Program-made: the position numbers and the translations under genes
Assembly: GCF_035994945.1 (NCBI RefSeq)
Contig: NZ_CP108677.1
Span: 2,728,001 to 2,792,000, forward strand
Reading direction: 5' to 3'
DNA from: Streptomyces sp. NBC_01216
GTDB taxonomy: Bacteria; Actinomycetota; Actinomycetes; Streptomycetales; Streptomycetaceae
Length of the DNA: 64,000 bases
Shown here: piece by piece, positions 49,268 to 56,059 of the stretch
How the letters are laid out: every line of letters starts with the position of its first letter
Numbering within the stretch: the first letter of the stretch is position 1
Notes under the pieces: model-generated
Told to the model about the DNA's origin: nothing
The model's database searches: none
Seen by the model: only the letters and a program-made list of their open reading frames with translations

Positions 49268-49339
49268 ATGCGCAAGCTCACGACGTTCGTCTTTACCTAT
49301 GGCAACCGGCCCACCGGCTGCCATGGTCGTGCTGCTTGA
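49268..49339 (+). CDS. Aromatic-codon leader peptide of chorismate mutase
   Basis: A 23-codon ORF encoding [23 protein letters not shown]. Two Phe codons and one Tyr codon lie within five positions (codons 7, 9, 11), and there is no Trp. The ORF is followed after 20 bases by a strong hairpin and then, after 58 more bases, by the chorismate mutase gene. A stem at 49299-49324 (ATGGCA-x-CCGG over CCGG-x-TGCCAT) begins at the Tyr codon and would be melted by a stalled ribosome. This is the layout of a pheA-type attenuator, sensing charged tRNA-Phe/Tyr. Confidence 0.65.
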   Translation: MRKLTTFVFTYGNRPTGCHGRAA

Positions 49340-49359
49340 GCAACTGACAAGCGACTTCC

Positions 49360-49394
49360 CAGGCGCCCCGGGCCGACAAGGCCCGGGGCGCCTG
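49360..49394 (+). terminator. Attenuator-like hairpin before chorismate mutase
   Basis: A perfect 15-bp stem (49360-49374 with 49380-49394) with loop GACAA is followed by CCGTTT. It lies between the leader peptide and the structural gene. I found only a weak 6-bp antiterminator (49307-49312 with 49370-49375), so the switching pairing remains unproven. Confidence 0.65.
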
Positions 49395-49452
49395 CCGTTT
49401 CCCGGGCCGAACCGCACCGGGGCTCCCCGGACGACACCACCAGGAGCCCATC

Positions 49453-49743
49453 GTGACCACCCTGTCCCAGACCGAGAAGACCGGCGCCCGCACCGACGAG
49501 GCGGCGGCCCTGATCGGCGGCGCCCGCGAGCGGATCGACACGCTCGACGACCGGATCATCGGTCTGATCCAGGAACGGATGGCCGTCTCGGCGGTCATCC
49601 AGGAGGCCCGGATCGGATCAGGCGGCCGCCGTGTGAACCTGACGCGCGAGATGGAGGTGCTCGGCCACTACCGGGACGCCCTGGGCAAGCCGGGCACGGC
49701 GCTCGCGATGACCGTGCTGGAGCTGTGCCGGGGCCGCGTCTGA
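49453..49743 (+). CDS. Chorismate mutase (AroQ type)
   Basis: Rearranges chorismate to prephenate, the branch point to phenylalanine and tyrosine. A 96-residue monofunctional AroQ-fold protein: ARERIDTLDDRIIGLIQERMAVSAVIQEARI covers helix 1 with its substrate Arg and Glu residues, and GGRRVNLTREMEVLGHYRDAL covers helices 2-3. There is no signal peptide and no fused prephenate dehydratase. The start is GTG with CAGGAG about 8 nt upstream. The upstream leader peptide with Phe/Tyr codons and hairpin indicates attenuation by aromatic amino acids. Confidence 0.92.
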   Translation: MTTLSQTEKTGARTDEAAALIGGARERIDTLDDRIIGLIQERMAVSAVIQEARIGSGGRRVNLTREMEVLGHYRDALGKPGTALAMTVLELCRGRV

Positions 49744-49870
49744 GTGGGCCTCCGCATCTGCGTTCGGGCCCGGTCTCACCCGTACGGCGCGTGACCGTCT
49801 CCCCCGCCGCTTCGTTGGTCCCGTTGTCCGTGCCAGCCAGGGGCGGGCCCGAGAAAACCACGCGTGGCTT

Positions 49871-49921
49871 CGCTGGAGCGTGTGGCGTACCCCAGGTACG
49901 CCGTGGGACCTCGCTCCAGCG
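49871..49921 (+). terminator. Nested perfect hairpin downstream of chorismate mutase
   Basis: CGCTGGAGCG (49871-49880) pairs exactly with 49912-49921. Inside it GGCGTACC (49884-49891) pairs exactly with 49895-49902 around CCA. The asymmetrical interior loop is unusual for a terminator. Confidence 0.5.
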
Positions 49922-50248
49922 CGCGTGACCGGACGGCAGGGGACAGCAGCCCGGTCACCCAGAAAGGGCGGTCGGCGCCGGGGACGCCCGGGGCCGACCG
50001 CACCCGGTCCAGACGGGTGCGGTCTCCGCACCCGCCGAGCACGAGGCGAGACACCCCTCAGTCCCCCACCCACAGCCACCAGCCACGCGGCGCACCCCCC
50101 GGCGCCGCGTTCCCTCGGCACCGCGCCTGCCCTGACACCGGTGCCGGCACCCGGGCCCCGTGCCGCGACCGGAATCGCGGCACGGGGCCCCGTCGCGGCA
50201 CCCTTCGTCCGGATAGCGGCATGTCCCCCGGACCTCCCGACCGGTCGA

Positions 50249-50262
50249 GTGACGCGGGTCAC
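50249..50262. promoter_or_regulatory. CRP-like site GTGA-N6-TCAC
   Basis: GTGACGCGGGTCAC matches the core exactly but lies in a convergent region with no start nearby, which argues for caution in reading the other two sites. Confidence 0.25.
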
Positions 50263-50337
50263 ACAAGGATTCCGTCCGGTGGCTACAACCAACCCCCCTG
50301 GTCACAGGTCATCTATGCAGCACCACCCAGAAACTGG

Positions 50338-50373
50338 AGAGGCGCTGCACTCGGAGGGGGGTGCAGCGCCTCT
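50338..50373 (-). terminator. Terminator of the GMC oxidoreductase gene
   Basis: A perfect 13-bp stem (AGAGGCGCTGCAC at 50338-50350 with 50361-50373), 22 bases past the stop, followed on the minus strand by CCAGTTTC. Confidence 0.85.
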
Positions 50374-50394
50374 TCCATGTTCCGGGGCCGGTGC

Positions 50395-52218
50395 CTACGG
50401 CTTCGGCGCCTCACCGGTCTCCCTCGGCGGGACGACCGGAATCCCGAGGAAGGGCAGCTTCAGCGCGCCGAAGGCGGCCGCCGGGACCGCCGGGTTCTTC
50501 GGAGCGACCGCCGCGAGCCTGACGTACGTCCCGCCCTGACGCGGGCGCGGGTCCTCCTCGCCCTTGTTCGGCCAGAAGGACATCGCCCGCTCCGCCTGGG
50601 CCGTGATCGTCAGCGAGGGGTTGACGCCGAGGTTGGCGGAGACCGCGGCTCCGTCGACGACGGAGATTCCCGGGTGACCGTAGAGCCGGTGGTACGGATC
50701 GATGACGCCCGTCTCGGCGTCCGCGCCGATCGGGCAGCCGCCGAGGAAGTGGGCGGTCAGCGGGGTGCCCATCAGCTCGCCGATGTTGGACCCGGCGAAG
50801 CCGTTGATCTCCTCGGCGAGCAGGGACGCGGCCCGGGTCGCCTCCGGGATCTGGTTCGGATTGGGCGCGCCATGGCCCTGGCGGGCGGTGAGCAGGCCCT
50901 TTCCGACGCCGCCGGGTTTGCGGTAGGTGGTCAGGGAGTTGTCCAGGGACTGCATGACCAGGCCGATGATGGTCCGCTCCGACCACCGGCGGTTGGACAG
51001 CGAGCGGACGGCGAGCGCGGGGTGCCTGACCAGCTCCAGGAGCCACCTGCGCACCCGGTGCGCGCCATAGGGCACCTGGAGGACGGTCATGCCGCCCATG
51101 GCGTTGGAGCCCTTCCCGTACCGCACCGGCTCGATGTGGGTGTTCTCGTCCGGGTGGATCGAGGACGTGATCGCGACACCGCGCGTGAAGTCGACCCGGG
51201 CCTGCCCGTGGCGTTTGCGGTAGCGCCGGTCGGTGGTCTGCGAACCGACCAGCGCCTCGGAGTTGGTCCGGGTCAGCTCGCCGAGGCGCGCCGGGATCCG
51301 GGGCAGCAGGCCGGTGTCCTTCATACGGTGCAGCAGGGTCTGCGTACCGTAGGTGCCGGCCGCGACGACGACCCGCCGGGCGGTGAACGTCCGGCCCTTC
51401 CCCTTCTTCCGGTCGTCGGTGGGGAGGGTCTTCACGGCGTAGCCGCCCCGCGCGTCCTCGGTGAGGGCGACGACCGAGGTCAGGGGGTGGACGACGGCGC
51501 CCGCCTGCTCCGCGAGGTAGAGGTAGTTCTCGTTGAGGGTGTTCTTGGCGCCGTGGCGGCAGCCCGTCATGCACTCGCCGCATTCGGTGCAGGCGCGGCG
51601 GGACGGCCCGGCGCCGCCGAAGTACGGATCGGCGACCTCGTCCCCCGGGCGGGCCCTCGTCCCGCCGTCGGCGTCGTCACCGTCGCCGAAATAGACGCCG
51701 ACCGGCGCCATGTGGAAGGTGTCCCCGATACCCATGGCCTGCGCGGTCGCCTTCAGGTGCGCGTCCGAGGGGGTCATCGTCGGATTCAGCCGGACGCCCA
51801 GCATGCGTCGGGCCTGGTCGTAGTAGGGCGCGAGTTCGTCCTGCCAGTCGGTGATGTCCTTCCACTGAGGGTCGTCGAAGAAGGGAGCGGGCGGGACGTA
51901 GAGCGTGTTGGCGTAGTTGAGCGAGCCGCCGCCGACGCCCGCGCCGGCCAGCACCATGACGTTGCCCAGCAGGTGGATGCGCTGAATGCCGTAGAGGCCG
52001 AGGGCGGGGGCCCAGAGGAAGTTCTTCAGGTCCCAGGAGTTCTTCGGCAGGGTCGCGCGGGTGAAGCGGCGGCCGGCCTCCAGGACACCGACCCGGTAGC
52101 CCTTCTCGGTCAGGCGCAGGGCGGTGACCGAGCCCCCGAAGCCTGAGCCGACGACGATGACGTCGTAGTCGTACGAACCGTCCTCGTCCTGATTCTGGGC
52201 GGCGGGTACCACGGTCAT
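50395..52218 (-). CDS. GMC-family FAD oxidoreductase, cholesterol-oxidase-like
   Basis: A 607-residue flavoprotein. The FAD-binding VIVVGSGFGGSVTALRL (22-38) and GAGVGGGSLNYANTLY are intact. A Cys cluster CTECGECMTGCRHGAKN (Cys210, 213, 216, 220) is inserted, as in mycobacterial ChoD-like proteins. The C-terminal FLGGCPIGAD and VVDGAAVSANLGVNPSLTI motifs complete the FAD site. No signal peptide. It oxidises an alcohol, perhaps a sterol or a long-chain alcohol, but the substrate is not deducible. The aldehyde dehydrogenase just upstream on the same strand could process its product. Confidence 0.87.
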   Translation of the reverse strand: MTVVPAAQNQDEDGSYDYDVIVVGSGFGGSVTALRLTEKGYRVGVLEAGRRFTRATLPKNSWDLKNFLWAPALGLYGIQRIHLLGNVMVLAGAGVGGGSLNYANTLYVPPAPFFDDPQWKDITDWQDELAPYYDQARRMLGVRLNPTMTPSDAHLKATAQAMGIGDTFHMAPVGVYFGDGDDADGGTRARPGDEVADPYFGGAGPSRRACTECGECMTGCRHGAKNTLNENYLYLAEQAGAVVHPLTSVVALTEDARGGYAVKTLPTDDRKKGKGRTFTARRVVVAAGTYGTQTLLHRMKDTGLLPRIPARLGELTRTNSEALVGSQTTDRRYRKRHGQARVDFTRGVAITSSIHPDENTHIEPVRYGKGSNAMGGMTVLQVPYGAHRVRRWLLELVRHPALAVRSLSNRRWSERTIIGLVMQSLDNSLTTYRKPGGVGKGLLTARQGHGAPNPNQIPEATRAASLLAEEINGFAGSNIGELMGTPLTAHFLGGCPIGADAETGVIDPYHRLYGHPGISVVDGAAVSANLGVNPSLTITAQAERAMSFWPNKGEEDPRPRQGGTYVRLAAVAPKNPAVPAAAFGALKLPFLGIPVVPPRETGEAPKP

Positions 52219-52300
52219 GGCTCTCCTCGTACGGAAAGGGGCGTAACGGGCGGGTCGGCCGGGCGGGCGGGCGGCCGGTGATCGGTGGGCCGCCGGCCGG

Positions 52301-53944
52301 TCAGCGCAGGCGCAGGGCCTTCATCACCTTCAGGGAGGCGCTCATGAACGCCGCGTGTTTCTCGTCGTCCATCCCGAAGGAAGGAGCGAGCGGCACCAGC
52401 CTTTGCTGGGCGACGGTCTGCGCCTCGGTGAACTTGAGGATGCCCTCGGAGCCGTGGCGGCGGCCGAGGCCGGAGTCCTTCATGCCGCCCATCGGCGCCT
52501 GGACACTGCCGTACGCGGGGGCGTACCCCTCGTTGATGTTGACGGTCCCGGTGCGCAGCCGGGCGGCGAGGGCGTGACCGCGCTTCGCGTCCCTGGTCCA
52601 GACGGAGGCGTTGAGGCCGTAGGGGGTGCCGTTGGCCAGCGCGACGACCTCGTCCTCGTCGGTGAAGCGGTAGATCGAGACGACCGGCCCGAAGGTCTCC
52701 TCCGTGCAGACGGCCATCGGGGCCTCGACGCCGTCGAGGATGGTCGGCTCGTGGAAGAGCGGGCCGATATCGGGTCGGGCCACGCCGCCCGCGACGAGCC
52801 GGGCGCCCTTCTCCACGGCCTCCCGTACGTGGCGGGTGACGGTCTCGAGCTGGCGGTCGCTCACCAGGGAGCCCATGTCCGCGCCGTAGGAGAGCGAGTT
52901 GCCGAGCCGCATCGCCTTGGTCCGGGCGGCGAAGCGCTCCAGGAAGGCGTCGGCGACCGACGCGTGCACGTACAGCCGTTCGATAGAGATGCAGAGCTGG
53001 CCCGCGGAGGAGAAGCAGGCGCGTACGGCACCTGCGGCGGCCTTCTCGATGTCGGCGTCCGCGAGGACGATCATCGGGTTCTTTCCGCCGAGTTCGAGGG
53101 TGACGCCGACGAGCCGGGCCGCGGCGCCCTGGGCGACCTCCCGGCCGGTGCGGGTGGAGCCGGTGAAGGAGACGTAGTCGGCGTGCCTGACGACCTCGGG
53201 GCCGACCACGGGTCCCTCACCGAGCACGACCTGGAACACCTCGGCCGGCAGACCTGCCTCGATGAGCAGGTCGCGGGCCCACAGGGCGGTCAGCGCGGTC
53301 TCGGTGTCGGGCTTCATCACGACCGCGTTGCCCGCGACGAAGGCCGGCAGGGCGTCGCCGACGGAGAGCTCCAGCGGGTAGTTCCAGGGGGCGATCTGTC
53401 CGACGACCCCGCGCGGCTGGCGCAGCTCGGTGACCTTGGTCAGGGCCGGCACGACCCCGGTGTGGCGCTTGGGGCGCAGATAGGCGGGGGCCTTGCGACC
53501 GTAGTGACGGGCGCCGACGGCGACGGCCTGGACCTCCTCGTGGGCGTGCAGACGCGCTTTGCCGGTCTCCAGCTGGATGAGGTCGAGGACCTCCGCCTGA
53601 CGCTGCAGGACCAGGTCGTGGAAGCGGAGCAGCACGGCCGCGCGGGCCCGGACCGGGGTAGCGGCCCAGGCGTCCTGGGCGGCGCGCGCCCGTGCGAAGG
53701 CATCGGCGACGTCCTCGGCGGTGGACTCGGGCAGCTCGGCCAGCCGCTCCCCGGTGAAGGGGGTGTGGTTCGCGGTGCGGCCGGAGCCGACGACCCCGCG
53801 GGTGAGCCGGGCGACCACCTCGGGCGTGACCACGTCGGCGGCGGTCCGCGCGCCGGCGGGCGAGGGCGCGAGCGGATTGGTACCGGTACCGGGGGCCGCC
53901 GCTGCGGGAGCGGCCGTGGCGGCGGGAGCCTTCGAGTCCGTCAT
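52301..53944 (-). CDS. NAD(P)-dependent succinate-semialdehyde dehydrogenase-like protein
   Basis: A 547-residue aldehyde dehydrogenase. A 50-residue Ala/Pro-rich extension precedes the ALDH domain. Catalytic Cys318 (SSAGQLCIS) and general base Glu284 (LELGGKN) are present, as are APWNYPLELS, FTGSTRTGREV and EETFGPVVS. The overall type is GabD2/SSADH, but specificity is inferred. 82 bases separate it from the GMC oxidoreductase gene on the same strand, so the two may act in sequence (alcohol to aldehyde to acid). The ATG at 53944 has no Shine-Dalgarno and TACGCT lies 7 nt before it, suggesting a leaderless message. Confidence 0.87.
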   Translation of the reverse strand: MTDSKAPAATAAPAAAAPGTGTNPLAPSPAGARTAADVVTPEVVARLTRGVVGSGRTANHTPFTGERLAELPESTAEDVADAFARARAAQDAWAATPVRARAAVLLRFHDLVLQRQAEVLDLIQLETGKARLHAHEEVQAVAVGARHYGRKAPAYLRPKRHTGVVPALTKVTELRQPRGVVGQIAPWNYPLELSVGDALPAFVAGNAVVMKPDTETALTALWARDLLIEAGLPAEVFQVVLGEGPVVGPEVVRHADYVSFTGSTRTGREVAQGAAARLVGVTLELGGKNPMIVLADADIEKAAAGAVRACFSSAGQLCISIERLYVHASVADAFLERFAARTKAMRLGNSLSYGADMGSLVSDRQLETVTRHVREAVEKGARLVAGGVARPDIGPLFHEPTILDGVEAPMAVCTEETFGPVVSIYRFTDEDEVVALANGTPYGLNASVWTRDAKRGHALAARLRTGTVNINEGYAPAYGSVQAPMGGMKDSGLGRRHGSEGILKFTEAQTVAQQRLVPLAPSFGMDDEKHAAFMSASLKVMKALRLR

Positions 53945-54176
53945 GAGGGCGAGCGTAGGCCGCATTCCGGGCTTTGGGTACCCGTCGGTAACGTGTTTTC
54001 ACCGGGTAAGCGTCATCACGCCAGCGATCACTGGCACATCAGCCCTGATCAGGGGCTTACGGCTACGGAGGAGACGCCCGGAGATTCCTCCGCTCGCACA
54101 CGGGCGGTGCGGCGCACCCGGCCTACGCCGGGTGCCACCCGGGGTCGCCGACGCCGTGCGGACCCCCCTGCGACCG

Positions 54177-55820
54177 TCAGCCGCCCGGTGCCCGCCAGTG
54201 CTGGAGAACGATGTCGAACTGTTCGCGCGTGGTCCCCCAGCTCTCCTCGGGGGAGGACATGTACACGGCGTACTCGGTACCGTCGTCGGCGAAGTAGAGC
54301 TGATCGATCGCGTGCCGGGGACCGGGGAAGTTCTTCCTCTCCGTCCAGGTGAACTCCCACCGGCAGGACCGGACCTGATCACGGTAGGTGTTCTGGTGCA
54401 GCGTGACCTTCTCGTACTTCGGCAGGCGGGTGCTCACGGTCTTCTGCAGGTCCAGCGCGTGCATGTAGGGGTTCTCGAAGTCGGGCGTCTCGTCGACGCT
54501 GACCCGGATACGGTGCCGGCCGTTGTCCGGCGTGTAGTCGATCGAGTCGCCGTCCGTCTGCCGCTTCCAGCCGTCGGGGACGAGCAGGCTGAAGCCCGCC
54601 GGGTCCTCGACCCGGTGCCAGCCCGCCGGAATCCCACCCCCGGCGGTCTTCGTGGCGGCCGGCGAGGTCGTGTCACGGGTCGCGTCGCGGCCCGGGGACC
54701 CGCCGCCGGAATCGTTCATCGCCGCGAAGACGGCGCCGCCGGCGACCACGCCGGCGAGCACCGCCGCCAAGACCGCGGTGCGCCACCGACCACGGCCCTT
54801 CCCGGCATCGGGCGGAGCCGGGTACCCGGCCGGGGGCGGCAGCGGCGAGGGCGTCGGCGCGGGGTGCGCCGGCGCGGGCAGTTCGGTGGTGACGGAGGCC
54901 AACTCCTCCTGCGCCACCCGCTGGGTGGGTACGAAGGACTGCGCCTCAGCCGGAGCACGGCCCTCCATCGCGTCGAGCAGCATCCGCCCGGCCTCGTCGG
55001 CGCGGGGCCGGTGTTCCGGGTCCTTGCGCAGCAGCGCCGCGATGACCGGGGCCAGCGGCCCCGCCTTCTCCGGGTACGGCGGCTCCTCGGTCACCACGGC
55101 CTGCATGGTGCTGATCGGCGAACTGCGCCGGAAAGGGGAGCCGCCCTGCACGGCCGTGTACAGCGTCACACCGAGTGACCAGAGGTCGGAGGCCGGACCT
55201 GGGTCGCCGCCCCTCACCCGCTCGGGAGCCAGGTAGTCGATGGAGCCGACGAGTTCACCGGTGCGGGTGATCGTGGAGTCGCCCTCGATGGCCGCGATCC
55301 CGAAGTCGGTGAGCAGCACCTGGCCGTCACGGGCCAGCAGCACGTTGCCCGGTTTGACGTCCCGGTGCAGGACACCGGCCGCGTGCGCGGCGCGCAGTGC
55401 CCCAAGGACGTGCAGTCCGATCCTGGCCGCCTCGTGGGGCGTGATCGTGCCGGCTTCCTTCGTGGCGTCGGCGAGGGAGGGACCGTCGACATACTGCATC
55501 ACGATCCAGGGCCGGTCGTCGTGCTCCAGCACGTCGTGCACGGTGACCACGCCGGGGTGGGTGATGCGCGCCGCGGCGCGGGCCTCCTTCTGCGTACGGG
55601 CGTGCAGAACCAGCCGGTCGGCCTCGGCGACGAACCGGCCCGCCGTCAACTCCTTGACCGCGACGGTCCGGTGCAGGACCTCGTCGTGGGCCCGCCACAC
55701 CTTGCCCATGCCGCCGCGGCCGATGGTCTCACCCAGCCGGTAGCGCCCGGCGAGCACGAGCCCCGCCCTCGTGTCCGTTCCGGTCCCGGACTCCGCGTCT
55801 GCGCTCTGAGAATGTTCCAC
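54177..55820 (-). CDS. Membrane Ser/Thr protein kinase with C-terminal ectodomain
   Basis: A 547-residue eukaryotic-type kinase. The kinase domain (about 26-290) is complete: GRGGMGKVW loop, VAVKEL (Lys56), HRDVKPGN (Asp154), TDFGIA (Asp172), YLAPER and DLWSLG. A Pro-rich juxtamembrane linker leads to one membrane helix (about 350-372), and a 150-residue extracytoplasmic domain (HRVEDPAGFSLLVPDGWKR onward). The ectodomain resembles those of the two kinases upstream and probably senses an envelope signal. It lacks PASTA repeats. The cluster matches, from memory, the SCO4775-4779 kinase group linked to spore-wall synthesis. The GTG start at 55820 is tentative. Confidence 0.9.
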   Translation of the reverse strand: MEHSQSADAESGTGTDTRAGLVLAGRYRLGETIGRGGMGKVWRAHDEVLHRTVAVKELTAGRFVAEADRLVLHARTQKEARAAARITHPGVVTVHDVLEHDDRPWIVMQYVDGPSLADATKEAGTITPHEAARIGLHVLGALRAAHAAGVLHRDVKPGNVLLARDGQVLLTDFGIAAIEGDSTITRTGELVGSIDYLAPERVRGGDPGPASDLWSLGVTLYTAVQGGSPFRRSSPISTMQAVVTEEPPYPEKAGPLAPVIAALLRKDPEHRPRADEAGRMLLDAMEGRAPAEAQSFVPTQRVAQEELASVTTELPAPAHPAPTPSPLPPPAGYPAPPDAGKGRGRWRTAVLAAVLAGVVAGGAVFAAMNDSGGGSPGRDATRDTTSPAATKTAGGGIPAGWHRVEDPAGFSLLVPDGWKRQTDGDSIDYTPDNGRHRIRVSVDETPDFENPYMHALDLQKTVSTRLPKYEKVTLHQNTYRDQVRSCRWEFTWTERKNFPGPRHAIDQLYFADDGTEYAVYMSSPEESWGTTREQFDIVLQHWRAPGG

Positions 55821-56059
55821 TTGCCCCCGCCCGTTTCTTCGGATGACAGGTTACGGAGAGAAATACGGACGACGGAACCTCGGAGCGCGCAAAGGAACAG
55901 CACTGTGACCGGGCAGACCTCGACCAGCTCTTTTCGGCCACTCTCAGGGGTGGTTCGACGACAGGCCGTGCGATCGCGGCGTGGGGAAGGCTAGTTCGAG
56001 ACCGGCGCCGGTCCGGGCCGACGCCCCGGGATCGCGGCGCGGCGGGACGCACGGACGGA

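Larger units (their letters stand above)
49744..50394. other. 650-base region without a gene
   Basis: Between chorismate mutase and the convergent GMC oxidoreductase. It contains a nested perfect hairpin (49871-49921), a CRP-like site (50249-50262), and the GMC terminator (50338-50373). The middle part, about 49930-50240, is GC-rich with repeated CCCGG/CACCG words but no ORF with family similarity and no clear RNA structure. A small RNA cannot be excluded. Confidence 0.55.

Noticed and set aside
49268..49339. Reading the leader as a trp attenuator
   Set aside because: It has no Trp codon. The gene controlled is chorismate mutase, and the aromatic codons are Phe and Tyr.
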